DNA from: Mytilisepta virgata
Taxonomy: Eukaryota > Mollusca > Bivalvia > Mytilida > Mytilidae
Direction of reading: 5' to 3'
Assembly: GCA_028015205.1 (NCBI GenBank)
Contig: CM051519.1
Coordinates: forward strand, 41,955,979-42,019,978
Length of the DNA stretch: 64,000 nt
The first letter of the stretch is position 1; each line of letters opens with the position of its first letter. Made by a program: the position numbers and the translations under genes. Below the pieces are notes generated by a model. The model was not told where the DNA came from, ran no database searches, and was given only the letters and a program-made list of their open reading frames with translations. This document shows, piece after piece, positions 35,700-55,600 of this stretch.

Positions 35700-36150
35700 G
35701 AAAAATGTGAACACTGTAGAGATCAATATAAAAATGCAAAAAATCGAAACAAAAGGAGTAATGCCGCTTTCGCCTGTAGTTGTTTCACTCATAACAATTT
35801 TTTTAATCTTAAATATTAACCTACATTACATCCTTAAAGATTTTGCAACGGACAAAAGATTTATGCTTAATCTTTAATAAGTTCAAATTGTCTACCGTAA
35901 TAGGGTTAATTTGTATAACTTTTTGGAATATTTCCAAGAAGGACATCAGAACCAAAAACATTGTACTTTAATACGAAAGCGGATACATAAACTCACTTAC
36001 AACAAAAATGCATTTCGGTTCTGAGTGCCCTTGAAAAACTGACATTTAAAGATGTTAAATTGGCAAATTTGTCTTAAAACCGTCTCCCAAAGCGATATGC
36101 AGGTATGTAGAAAAAATTTCGTGCAAGGGGGAAAGGTCCTACTTCTTTAC
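35700..36150 (+). pseudogene. Broken copy of gene C exon 3 and flanks
   Basis: Aligns with 28,285-28,800: shared GTTTCACTCATAAC, CATAAACTCACTTACA and CTGTCTCCCAAAGCGATA-type stretches, and the donor GTATGTAGAAA. In this copy the acceptor TTACAG has become TTACAA, and small indels destroy the frame. It is therefore a relic of a partial duplication, not an exon in use. Confidence 0.65.
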
Positions 36151-37384
36151 GGTATCAGTTCTTATTAATATTTAAAGAAACGTTTTTGAGATATTTCGAA
36201 AAAACCTCATAGTTAAAACATATCTTAACCTTGTATAATTGGCCTGGGAATCAAATGACAAAGCTAAGCTGTTTATTTTGTATAAATACGGAAAAGGATA
36301 TTGTCAAGTAGAGGTGATTACAAAGGGCATACATAAAATAGTATTTCTTACAAGCAAAAGTAGATTGTGGCACCTGGTCGGTATTCTCTTTGCAATTTTA
36401 TCTCAACTTTTGCAATATAATCTTCACTGGTCGGGCTTATCAACTTTTTAAGGTAAGTATCTGCCAGTGGCCTCCGTTTCGAGCTCGCTCGGGTTGTTGA
36501 GGTGCAGGTATTATCATCGAAGCGATAATTCTTATTTTACTTAACGTTGATCTTATTTCTTAATTTTACTTACCATTTACCAAAAAAGAACTGGCTGTGA
36601 CAAAGAATAAGGCAAGATAAAATATGACTTCCCTTAAAATAAAGTTTGCAGTTAGGACTATAATAAAGATTTTGAAAAACCCAATTTTTACGCACTTTCA
36701 ATACAGATTCAAGAAGGCTAAAGATGAACAACCATACATATTTATCAAGACGAAGTCGCAATGATACACCTCTGCCAATTCTTAACTCCCTGAGATTCCT
36801 CTAAGGAAACTCCATATTTGAGGGGGTGGAAAGGGGGGTACCTTTCTCCTTTCTCCCGCCCCTCTGCTACCATCTCCCACCTTAACAACCGTCTTTTTTC
36901 AGATCAATCGATTTTAATACAAATTTGAATTAATATATCACCATATATAGGTGGCATAGGTCTTTATTAAAGCATATACTGGTTTTACGAACAAGGCCCG
37001 CCTCCGACTCGTACGCAAATTAATACACAATGTTGGAATGTCGTCAATGGTGCATTGTGCATGCCCCAATGTCAAGAAACTCATTTTTGATATGTATGGT
37101 CATGTATGAGGATCATGAAATTAGACAAAGTTTTTTATTGTGTCATCTCTATTTAACCTGTCCTCGAGAAAACCTTACTTTGTATGGTCAAGTGGATAAC
37201 GTAAATATTTTAAGGTGACCTGGAAAACGCGTTAAGTACATGTAATATTGTTTAGAGGAGGGAGTGTATCTCTCTGACATTGTCACCATCCCTTCTTTTT
37301 AAATTTGTAGAAGATCGCCAAATACTTAGAGGAAACAGATACCCACATGTGAAGGCAAACCGGAAATGATGGGGGCATTTTAAC
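36151..37384. other. Intergenic, no supported gene
   Basis: A pyrimidine-rich patch (CCTTTCTCCTTTCTCCCGCC) at about 36,841-36,885 recalls the tract at 39,095. No gene evidence. Confidence 0.4.
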
Positions 37385-38889
37385 AAGAGGCTCTGTGGGC
37401 TGAGCCTGTATCGCTCACCTGGCAGTCACAAACTTTTGATTTGACCGACTAGATTGATTTCTGGAAACTTTGTAAATGATCTTCTATAAATGCTTCATAC
37501 CAAGTATAAGTTCATTGGCCAAACGGTTTCAGAGGCGAAGTTTTAAATTTTGCCCGATCAGAACATATAAAGGTTTGCGGTGGCAATTTTGTTTCACGGA
37601 CTAGAAAGATTTATGCAAAGTTTGTAAAGGACCTTCCATAGATGCTCCATACCAAAAATCAGTTCATTTGGCTTTACGGTTTCAAAGGAGAAGAACTTTT
37701 AAATTTCGAACAATCAGAACATGTAAATGCTCATGACAGCCATTTTGTTTCACGGACCAGGAAGATTTATGCAAACTTCCTAAAGGACCTTCCTTAGATG
37801 CTCCATACCAAAAATCAGTTCATTTGGCTTTAAGGTTTCAGAGGAGAAGAAGTTTAAAATTTTGACCAATCAGAACATGTAAATGCTCATGGCAGCCATT
37901 TTGTTTCACGGACCAGGATGATTTATGCAAATTTTGTAAAGGACCTTCCATAGATGTTCTATATCAAAAATCAGTTCATTTGGCTTAACGGTTTGTAAGG
38001 AGAAGAAGTTTTACATTTCAACCAGTCAGAACATGTAAATGCTCATGGCGGCCATTTTGTTTCACGGACCGGGAAGATTTATACAAATTTCCTAAAGGAC
38101 CTTCCATAGATGCTCCTTACAAAAAATCTCATTATCACCATTCACTAAGGATACCATGTTTACTTTAAAAACCAAATATTGTTGAAATCTGAGCAAGTGT
38201 AAAAAATGGTGGGAAAATACCCGTCCAAAACACACTTTCATCATCACCATTCAACTCGGGATACCATGTTTACCTTGAAAATAGCTTTCATCTTCATTTT
38301 CTTTCTATAATTCAGAAAAAAATAGCAAAAAAACAGCATTTTGACCCCTATGTTCTATTTTTAGTAAGGGCGGACATGTTTTTCGACCAATCAAAAATCC
38401 AGGAATTAACTTTTTGCAGGATACCCTAAGGAACAATCTTACCAAGTTTCATTTGATTTTGAATAGTAGTTTCAGAGAAGAAGATTTTTGAAATAATAAC
38501 ATAAAAAAAGCCAAAAATGTCAAAAAAGGGCAATAACTCTAACATCAGTTGACAGATTTTCACGAAAATCAGCACACAGGTAGCTCTCATCATGCTGAAC
38601 ACTTTCAACCTGCCAAAATTTGCCGTAACCTAATGATTTTTGAGATATTTGCGAAAAACTGTTGTTTGACCTCTATGTTCTATTTTTAGTAATAGCGGCC
38701 ATGTTTTTTGACGAATCAAAAATCTCCACATCATGGTACCCCAAGGAACATTCATACCAAGTTTGGTTCTAATTAGTCAAGTAGTTTCAGAGGAGAAGAG
38801 TTTTGTATAATTGTTAACGACGACGACGGACGACGACGACGGACGCCAAGTGATGGCAATAGCTCACATGGCCTTTGGCCAGGTGAGCT
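37385..38889 (+). mobile_element. Hairpin-ended element with 156 bp tandem monomers (Helentron/HINE-like)
   Basis: The left end is GAGGCTCTGTGGGCTGAGCC. About five monomers follow (ACCTTCC landmarks at 37,631, 37,787, 37,943 and 38,099; period 156 bp), then a less repetitive middle. A (GAC)n tract lies at 38,817-38,845 and a terminal hairpin, GCTCACATGGCC facing GGCCAGGTGAGC, at 38,863-38,888. The same termini bound the elements in both arms of the large palindrome in ARFGEF intron 1, so this is a multi-copy family. No ORF. Confidence 0.7.
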
Positions 38890-39094
38890 TAAAAGGAAAA
38901 CGTAACGGAGAGATAATTCCGTTTTGAAAGGATGATTTCTAGAAATGATCGGAAATGGCAAAAATGGTTTGGGAAATATAAATGTTGCATTTTTTCAAAG
39001 ATTTGTCCATTTATTAGAACATTTAGTATCCAGTTTTTTCGTTTTTTTACCTCTTTATTTTTTTTTCAACATAAAAGTTCGTCTCCCTTTGATA

Positions 39095-39215
39095 GTTCTC
39101 CCTCATTTCTCCCGCCCTTTCTCTCCTTTCTCCAGCCCCCTCTCTCCTTTCTCCCGCCCCCTTTCTCCTTTCTCCCACCCCCTTTCTCCCTGTCTCCCAA
39201 TACCCTTTCCACCCC
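39095..39215 (+). repeat. Pyrimidine-rich imperfect tandem repeat
   Basis: Repeated CCTTTCTCCTTTCTCCCGCC-like units of about 18-20 bp on the plus strand, almost devoid of purines. A candidate triplex- or H-DNA-forming mirror repeat. Confidence 0.8.
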
Positions 39216-41929
39216 CTCATATTTACGAGTTTAAAGCGTATTTTCTGTAAGAAAACTGAATGAGTACTTTTTTCTTCTTCTGTTGATAGATAACTGCCAA
39301 GTAATTTTTTTTTGTCCACAAAAATACCAACATCACAGACAATTGGTCGGCTAAATATAGCAGAATTTATAATTAACTAAGGTAGATTGTATTAGTATAT
39401 AAAGTGTGCTCTGATCAGTTCAAAGGACTGGACCTTCAGCTTTGACATCGGGTATATATAATTTCTCTTAAGTAGTCCAAGGAGCCGAAAATGAAAATCA
39501 TGATTGATTCGACACACAATATATCTCACCTACCTTTGATTCTAGAATAACAAATAAATATTCACCCATTACAGATAGTAATTGCGAAATTGACCTAATC
39601 ACGAAAACTTAAACCAATAAAACCACAACAGCAGGTACCCCTCTTCAGCATGTCAATGGTGAGAAAATTCCATGATATGTAGTGCATGAGTTCTTTCTAA
39701 GCCATATACGACTAAGATAAAATCTTGACAAGATACTTACATATTCTTAAACCCCAATACAGATTTGTTTACTAAGAGGTCATATCTGCCTTATATATGA
39801 ACAGATAAGATTTCACACATACATGTATATGCACGTCACTTCTCATCATGGATGTTCCACTGACCAAAAGTGATAACACTGAAGATTTTAAAAATACTTT
39901 GACAATAATGGCTTTTCTGACCTTTATAAAATATGAAACTGTAACTCTTGCATTTCATAAGTATCTTATAAAGGAACAGGATTTTGTAAATCTGGACCAA
40001 ATCATATCTTACAAACTGGCTTGAATAAGAATTCTCATGAAAAAAACATCAACTTACCATCACCTCCATCTACTTGTTTATGAAATACAATGACATCAAA
40101 TGGTCAAAAGATAATTGGAAAACCAGCCAATCAGTAGTGCAACATGGAACAATTTCATCTTATGTTAAGTAAATTTCCTGAAAGTAAGAAACTTGTGTCT
40201 TGTTTTTAAATTGCAAACTAATGCAAAATTTTTTTTTTTTTTAAATTTCTCAACATTGGAATACTTTTAAATACAAAATATCAACAATGTGTTATGATAG
40301 CAAAGAAAAGAAATGGTTTGACAGGAATAATTATTAGACCAGCATTACTATTGAACAAGTAAAATATTATGGGATTTTTCATGCCACTGTTGATGTTATT
40401 AAAGAAAATGCCTGACTTTAAAGTTATAATACTACAGGCTCAATGCATGGAATCTTTGCTGCTCACTTGGAAACATACCAGTATGTCTATATGAATGAGA
40501 AATTCAGTTCATCAGTTCAGCAATCTTCTACAGTCAATCTTGTTTGACAGTCACCGATAGGAATTGGCTATTGTGGCCATTTTGTTGTGAGATCAGAATG
40601 AATAAAGGAACTTTTATTCATAAATGCTTCATATGAAGTTTCAGTTTATCTGGCGTAGTAGTTGTATAGAGATTTTTTTTTCAGTTGTACCAAATCATTC
40701 AAGGCATCCATGTAATCAGCCATAACTTGATGAAATGAAGAATTTCATAAAGATTGTTCAATAGCTGCTTAAAAAAAATTTCTAATGGACACAATCAAAA
40801 AATTATTGCTAAGATTGCACACAACAATTTTCTTCAGTTTTTCACATGTCATGAATTGATATATGTTCTGCAAGCTGGTAGATGATCCCTATAAAACTAT
40901 ATATCAGATTTTTTTTTCACTTTTTCAACTGTATGTCATTTTTATATGATAACTTTATCAAATTACAGCTATAATATGAAGAAAAGTGACAAAATAGAGC
41001 CCTACACTCTAAAAAAATCAAAAGTACAGAATGTTTAAGAAATTTATGCCCTGTTCTCCTGAACTTAGAATTACCATATATTATTTACTGGGAATCATTT
41101 TGAGAATTATTTTAAATATAATATGTCCTGCTTATATTACCTTTCATTCCATGAAAAACCTCAGTGCAAAAGTTTAAGACACCCTCAAATATTTTTAAAA
41201 GGAGAAGATCAAATGACTTGAGTTAATGGACCAATTGACAAACCACTGATGCCAGGTAATGCAGGCATTTCACTGAATAAAACAAAGGCCCATAACTCAA
41301 AAGTATAGAAATGTCTGATTTGACATCAGGTTGAACAAATTTTTAAAAAGTCTACTTTATAATAGAAGTTTCATAATAAAATTTATTTTCATTATTTAGG
41401 TAAGGCAAAATACTTATAAAAGTAATCTTATGAAGTTAAAAGTACACAAATAAGGAAATAAAAAAATTCAAATCCCCCCCCGTCTTTTCAGACACAGGTA
41501 ATTTTTTATAACAAAATTATATGCAGAATTTAACTGTTTTTTTTAAGTGAGGGTAGATGCAGTTTAATATTACATAATTCACCAAGGGTAAATTAAGATA
41601 TCCAACATTTCAAAGCTGGAATGCCTAAGTAATGAATATGGCTAATAAACTGCAATGACAAAAGTAAATTTCAAGAAAGGATATAGGTGCATGATTATTT
41701 CTTGTATTTAGTATCTTGTTTAAAATAGACCAACAACTGAAAAGGAAAGATAAATGAGATAATAAGTATTCAATTTCTTGACAGTAAAGAAAGCCCAATA
41801 CAATAAGTAATCTTTCAATGATGATAGTTATTATTTCAATCACAAGCTGTTCCACTCTGTTACGTGATACTACTGTCAATTGTAAAAAATTTCCCTAACA
41901 AATAAAATAGCACATATATCCTTGAATCA
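39216..41929. other. Intergenic, no supported gene
   Basis: AT-rich sequence downstream of COPS5. No exon, repeat array or RNA gene could be supported by eye. Confidence 0.4.
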
Positions 41930-49398
<7,469 letters not shown>

Positions 49399-49637
49399 GT
49401 TGCTGTTTTTCTGCTCCCTCGAAACAGGGAACTAGTATAAACCGGAAAAATAGACTGGTTATATTGAATGATATTTTATTTGCCTTGACTCAACAAAGAG
49501 TATAGATAAACAGTATTTGTTGTCACGTGACTCGAATGGTGGACAACTGTTACAGGTGTTCCGTATAACCAACGAAGCATTTGTTCACTTACAAAAATAG
49601 TATTACATTATACCTGATATGTTGACTGCTTGGCAGA
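49399..49637. promoter_or_regulatory. Shared bidirectional promoter region of COPS5 and ARFGEF
   Basis: Only 239 bp separate the two divergent start codons, so both 5' UTRs and core promoters must fit here unless upstream non-coding exons exist. It contains GTCACGTGAC (49,522-49,531), a palindromic E-box identical to the core that bHLH-zip factors such as USF and MITF/TFEB bind. No TATA box is placed convincingly. Confidence 0.7.
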
Positions 49638-52600
49638 ATGCGTAAAGGCAATCGGCCAAACGAAATGTTTCTTACTAGAGCGCTTGAGAAAATTTTGAGC
49701 GATAAAGAAATAAAAAAGGCCCATCACTCTCAACTGAAAAAAGCCTGTGAGGTGGCACTGAGTAAGCAAAACATAAAGGTCATTTATATATAGGTCATTA
49801 TTTTAATACACAGCTTGTATTGCCTCTAGAATTTTTTTTTGTTTGATTAAAGTCCAGAAATTATTTCGATACAGACTTTTCAAAAAGCCTGTAAAGGAGT
49901 AGGTAGCCTGGTTTTGCCACTTTTGGATTTTTCGGTTTGGTTTGTTAGGTTTTCAGTGAAGCTGGTTATAATGTAACAGCCAGTTTGAATTGGTGAGGAA
50001 AATATTAGCAGGATAGAACCATGACCTCCACAAAAAAAGTAGCAGCATTTTTGTAAAGGCCTGAGTTAAACACACCTCACTAGCGTAAGATTCAAAGAAA
50101 AAACTATGTTCACAGATTAATGATCATTAGTAGTTATATATGACAGACTACACAGACCACTTGTCAACATAATAATTAATGTAATATATTTTCTTTACAG
50201 AAGAAAATTTATCAAAACATGTCTTTTTAACGTTGAATTTGTGACGTTTCGGCCATAAACCATTTTGCCATATAATATAAAGGAAAAGTAACCATGTTGA
50301 ACGAAGGTATCAGATAAAATGAATAATTGAAAAAAGGATATAAATTTTTGCAAACAAGATGGAAATTACATATTTAAAGTTACCTGAAACAACTCACTAT
50401 CTTGATCTTTCAGGTGTGTAGATAGATTTTGATCTTTTTTCATGTTTGCAGTTTCATAACTATTTGCTATATACAGTCATTTCAGGTAATTTTGTGCATC
50501 GTCCTATTTGGCACATTAACATGAAAATGATTTGAATGCACCGAATTAAATGCTGTGCCTAATTATCCGATAACATAGTATATATATTTCCTTGGAAGCT
50601 GTTTAATTGCACTAAATTTTTCACTTTTGTTTTTGAAATACATCTGTACCTTGGATGCAAACTCTATGAATGGCTATTGGATAAAGAAATTAAAGCAAGT
50701 TTTATATCTTTATTATATATCTAGCACATTTCATGTTCTAGCAAGTTAATATTTCAATGGCCAACAATTAATAATATACCCTACAATAAACATATAGGTT
50801 GTCAGAGTCTGAATCTTTATAGTCCGAGTTGGGTTATTCTTCTGGCTTTCGACTTTTACATTAATAATTATTAATAATCGATAATAATAGGCAAGTCTAA
50901 TATTTGTTATGCAATCAAATTCAATTAGTTATAAATCTATGTATTAAAATGGTTGTAAAAACAAAAACGAAGTAATAATTTTTAAGTTTTTTTTAATAAT
51001 AAGTACTTTTTTTTTTAGCATAAATATACAGTGTAAAAATTTATGAAATCCGTATCCCATGGCCATTCACTTGTAATGAAAATTCATAAATAAAACAGTG
51101 GCCAAACTGGTAGTACGTCTGTAACATCCTGCTTCCTTAACTTAAATAGAAATGAAAATAATTCTATATCAGATCTGATCCTGATTGTCGTATGTATTAT
51201 AACAAATTTTTATGGCAAGTAATGTGTTGCAAAATTTTATACATAGTAACTTTAAATTCCTTATTTTCTATTAAAATGGATTCAATTTCTTATTAAAATG
51301 TAAGATTTTTCTATTATGATGCAACTTTTTAACATTTAGATTAAAGAAATTCTATTAATATGGAAGTTTTTTTATTAATATGGAAGATTTTTTTATTAAT
51401 ATGGAAGATTTTTTATTAATATGGAAGAATTTTTTATTAATATGTAATATTTTCTTATTAATATGGAAGAATTTTTATTGATATGGAAGATTTTTTTATT
51501 AATATGGAAGAATTTTTTATTAATATGTAAGATTTTCTTATTAATATGGATGGATTTTTTTATTAATATGGAAGATTTTTTTATTGATATTTAAGATTTT
51601 GTTATTGAAATGGAAGCATTTTTTATTAATATGGAAGCTTTTATATTGATATGGAAGATTTTTCATTCATATTTCATTCCATCGGAACGCCCCAGGGCCG
51701 AACATATTTTAACATTGGACCCTATGGGAAAATCACATTTTTGCTATCTCCTCTGAAACAGCTGAAGGGAATTCAACCAAACTTTACAGGAATGGTGTAT
51801 GGAAGGTCCTTCACATAAATTGCCGAAAGTTTTCCGATCCGTCAAAAAACATGGCCGCCAGGGCCGAACATATTTTAACATTGGACCCTATGGGAAAATC
51901 ACATTTTTGCAATCTCCTCTGAAACAGCTGAAGAGAATTCAACCAAACTTTACAGGAATGGTGTATGGAAGGTCCTTCACATAAATTGCCGAAAGTTTTC
52001 CGATCCGTTAAAAAACATGGCCGCCAGGGCCGAACATATTTTAACATTGGACCCTATGGGAAAATCACATTTTTAGCTCACCTGGCCTAAAAGGCCATGT
52101 GAGCTTTTGCCATCACTTGGCGTCCGTCGTCCGTCCGTCCGTCCGTCCGTCCGTCCGTCCGTCCGTCCGTCGTCCGTCTGTCCGTAAACTTTTCACATTT
52201 TTGCTATCTCCTCAGAAACCACTGGGCCAATTTTAACCAAACTTTGCAGGAATGATGTATGGATGGACCTTTACTAAAATTGCCCAAAGTTTTCCGATCC
52301 GCCAAAAAACATGGCCACCACTGGCTTGAACATAGTTTAACATTGGACCTTATGGGAAAACGTGCATTTTGACTATCTCCTCTGAAAGGACTGAAGCAAA
52401 TTCAACCAAACTTTACAAGAATGATATATGGAAGGTCCTTTACTAAAATTGCGAAAGTTTTCCGATTCGCGGGTACATAGTTGAACATTTTGTTTCAGAA
52501 GCATTTTAACCAGGTGAGCGATTCAGGCTCAGCCACTCTGAGCCTCTGGTTTTCATTGCTACCAAGTCGTGATCACTAATTGGAAAGTGATTAATATGCA

Positions 52601-55600
52601 TTTTTAAAATTTTACTCGACATTTCTTTGCTAGAAAAAATATGATCAATTCGAGATTTTGAATTTCCCCTTTGAAAAGTAAATTTTTTGGTCTGGTTTTG
52701 CTTTCGCCAACTGTCTTCTAAATCAAAATGCATTAACAACTTCCTTAGTTCACATGAACCAGGATAATCGTTGTTGTGCGGTGGTGACCTATCGATCACA
52801 ATTTAAATCACCAAAAAGAATATGATAATGAGAAATTGATTCTCTATTATTTATATTACGATCACTGTGCATTTTGTTATACACTGTATCAAAAAACTGT
52901 TTCCTCTCAACGCCTCCATTTGGAGCGTACAAATTTATTACATGAAAAATACCGTTATCTGCTTTCATTCCACATTGTTGAAGTCTTCCGTCCACATTAT
53001 AGTCACAAAATGAAATAGTTTCATCAAAATTTTTACTTAATAAAATTGCGACACCTCTGTTTTCGCTAGTACCACATTGCCAAATGATAAAAAAATATTT
53101 AAAAATATATATAATATGCAAATCATGTAACAAGTGAATACTTAACAGCTTCTAAGCATAATTTAAAATGTACTCTCTGGATTGTCAATCTTGGTTGACC
53201 AGACAAGAGAAGAAGTTCGTGATTATATCTTTTCTAATCTATCACATTATGCCATCATTCCAATTTTTGGTGAGTTGAGTTGGATGATGGAACTCTCTTC
53301 ACTGGAGATGCAATTGCTTTGCAAATATCAAATTTGCTCAAGCAATTGCAATTCCAGCTCGTGTATTGTTTTGAAAGAAGGGCTGTAAAGTAGAATAATG
53401 TCTACAGTCATATTTATATTTTAGAAACCACAAACAGACAAAACAGAAACTTTGGAAAGTCAAGTTTTAACTCCAAGTATTGTGGACAGTGTTCCAGTGA
53501 ACGTAGATTCAGAGTGGCTGAGCCTGAATCGCTCACCTGGTTAAAATGCTTCTGAAACAAAATGTTCAACTATGTACCCGCGAATCGGAAAACTTTCGCA
53601 ATTTTAGTAAAGGACCTTCCATATATCATTCTTGTAAAGTTTGGTTGAATTTGCTTCAGTCCTTTCAGAGGAGATAGTCAAAATGCACGTTTTCCCATAA
53701 GGTCCAATGTTAAACTATGTTCAAGCCAGTGGTGGCCATGTTTTTTGGCGGATCGGAAAACTTTGGGCAATTTTAGTAAAGGTCCATCCATACATCATTC
53801 CTGCAAAGTTTGGTTAAAATTGGCCCAGTGGTTTCTGAGGAGATAGCAAAAATGTGAAAAGTTTACGGACAGACGGACGACGGACGGACGGACGGACGGA
53901 CGGACGGACGGACGACGGACGCCAAGTGATGGCAAAAGCTCACATGGCCTTTTAGGCCAGGTGAGCTAAAAATGTGATTTTCCCATAGGGTCCAATGTTA
54001 AAATATGTTCGGCCCTGGCGGCCATGTTTTTTAACGGATCGGAAAACTTTCGGCAATTTATGTGAAGGACCTTCCATACACCATTCCTGTAAAGTTTGGT
54101 TGAATTCTCTTCAGCTGTTTCAGAGGAGATTGCAAAAATGTGATTTTCCCATAGGGTCCAATGTTAAAATATGTTCGCCCTGGCGGCCATGTTTTTTGAC
54201 GGATCGGAAAACTTTCGGCAATTTATGTGAAGGACCTTCCATACACCATTCCTGTAAAGTTTGGTTGAATTCCCTTCAGCTGTTTCAGAGGAGATAGCAA
54301 AAATGTGATTTTCCCATAGGGTCCAATGTTAAAATATGTTCGGCCCTGGGGCGTTCCGATGGAATGAAATATGAATGAAAAATCTTCCATATCAATATAA
54401 AAGCTTCCATATTAATAAAAAATGCTTCCATTTCAATAACAAAATCTTAAATATCAATAAAAAAATCTTCCATATTAATAAAAAAATCCATCCATATTAA
54501 TAAGAAAATCTTACATATTAATAAAAAATTCTTCCATATTAATAAAAAAATCTTCCATATCAATAAAAATTCTTCCATATTAATAAGAAAATATTACATA
54601 TTAATAAAAAATTCTTCCATATTAATAAAAAATCTTCCATATTAATAAAAAAATCTTCCATATTAATAAAAAAACTTCCATATTAATAGAATTTCTTTAA
54701 TCTAAATGTTAAAAAGTTGCATCATAATAGAAAAATCTTACATTTTAATAAGAAATTGAATCCATTTTAATAGAAAATAAGGAATTTAAAGTTACTATGT
54801 ATAAAATTTTGCAACACATTACTTGCCATAAATTTTACTATAGATATGTTAAACAAGATTAATTGCTCTTTTGTTGTATACATGAAAATTTTTCTTAAAT
54901 TTTTTTCAGATGAACTCAAGAATGAAGGAAATTTACAGAGGTATGAATTATCACATTATTATTAAAAACCAATAAATATTTTTTATACACATAAAACTTT
55001 ACATCTTCCTTAAAAGAATGTGTTATGTTTGTATTAATTTTCTAAGAATATCACACATTAATTAATATTGGATGTAACGCATCATTTGATTGAAAATATC
55101 ACACATTGAATACTAAAGATAAGTAAAAGCAAACAGATGCAGGTATAAACAGTTGGTCCAAATATTGACGAAAATAAGAAAAACCTTTTTTTTTAATGCC
55201 GTTTTCAGCACATTTGCAGAGGTGTTTACTATTACAGAATTTCCATAATTGTCCCAGATTTTAGATTAAAAATACGGGTTACGGATTTACGTCCAGAAAT
55301 TACATTGTACGCTCTCCGGTTTTGTACCAAAATTTTTTTTTTTTTATTCCCGGTCGTGTAAATACTTTGTAATTGCGCTTGTTGATTTTCCTGTTATGAA
55401 AAGCATTTTAACAAGATTGATGATGAAAACTTGGATCGTTTGTAGACTTAACACAATATAAGATGCTTTGATGGTGGGTTTCAATGGTTGTTTTCATGCT
55501 GAAATTTGAGATTACTGACAAAGGGCCCAAATTACTGACAACAATCATTAACATTACTGAAAACACTAGAAATGGGTAAACACCTCTGCATTTGGCTGTT

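Noticed and set aside
38932..39319. Overlapping open frames of about 100 codons on both strands
   Set aside because: They are produced by the pyrimidine-rich repeat, giving Pro/Ser/Phe or Gly/Glu/Arg runs without domain content.
53995..54297. 100-codon open frame and the mirror frame at 51,811-52,047
   Set aside because: It encodes the tandem monomer twice over ([20 protein letters not shown] repeated); an artefact of the 166 bp repeat.
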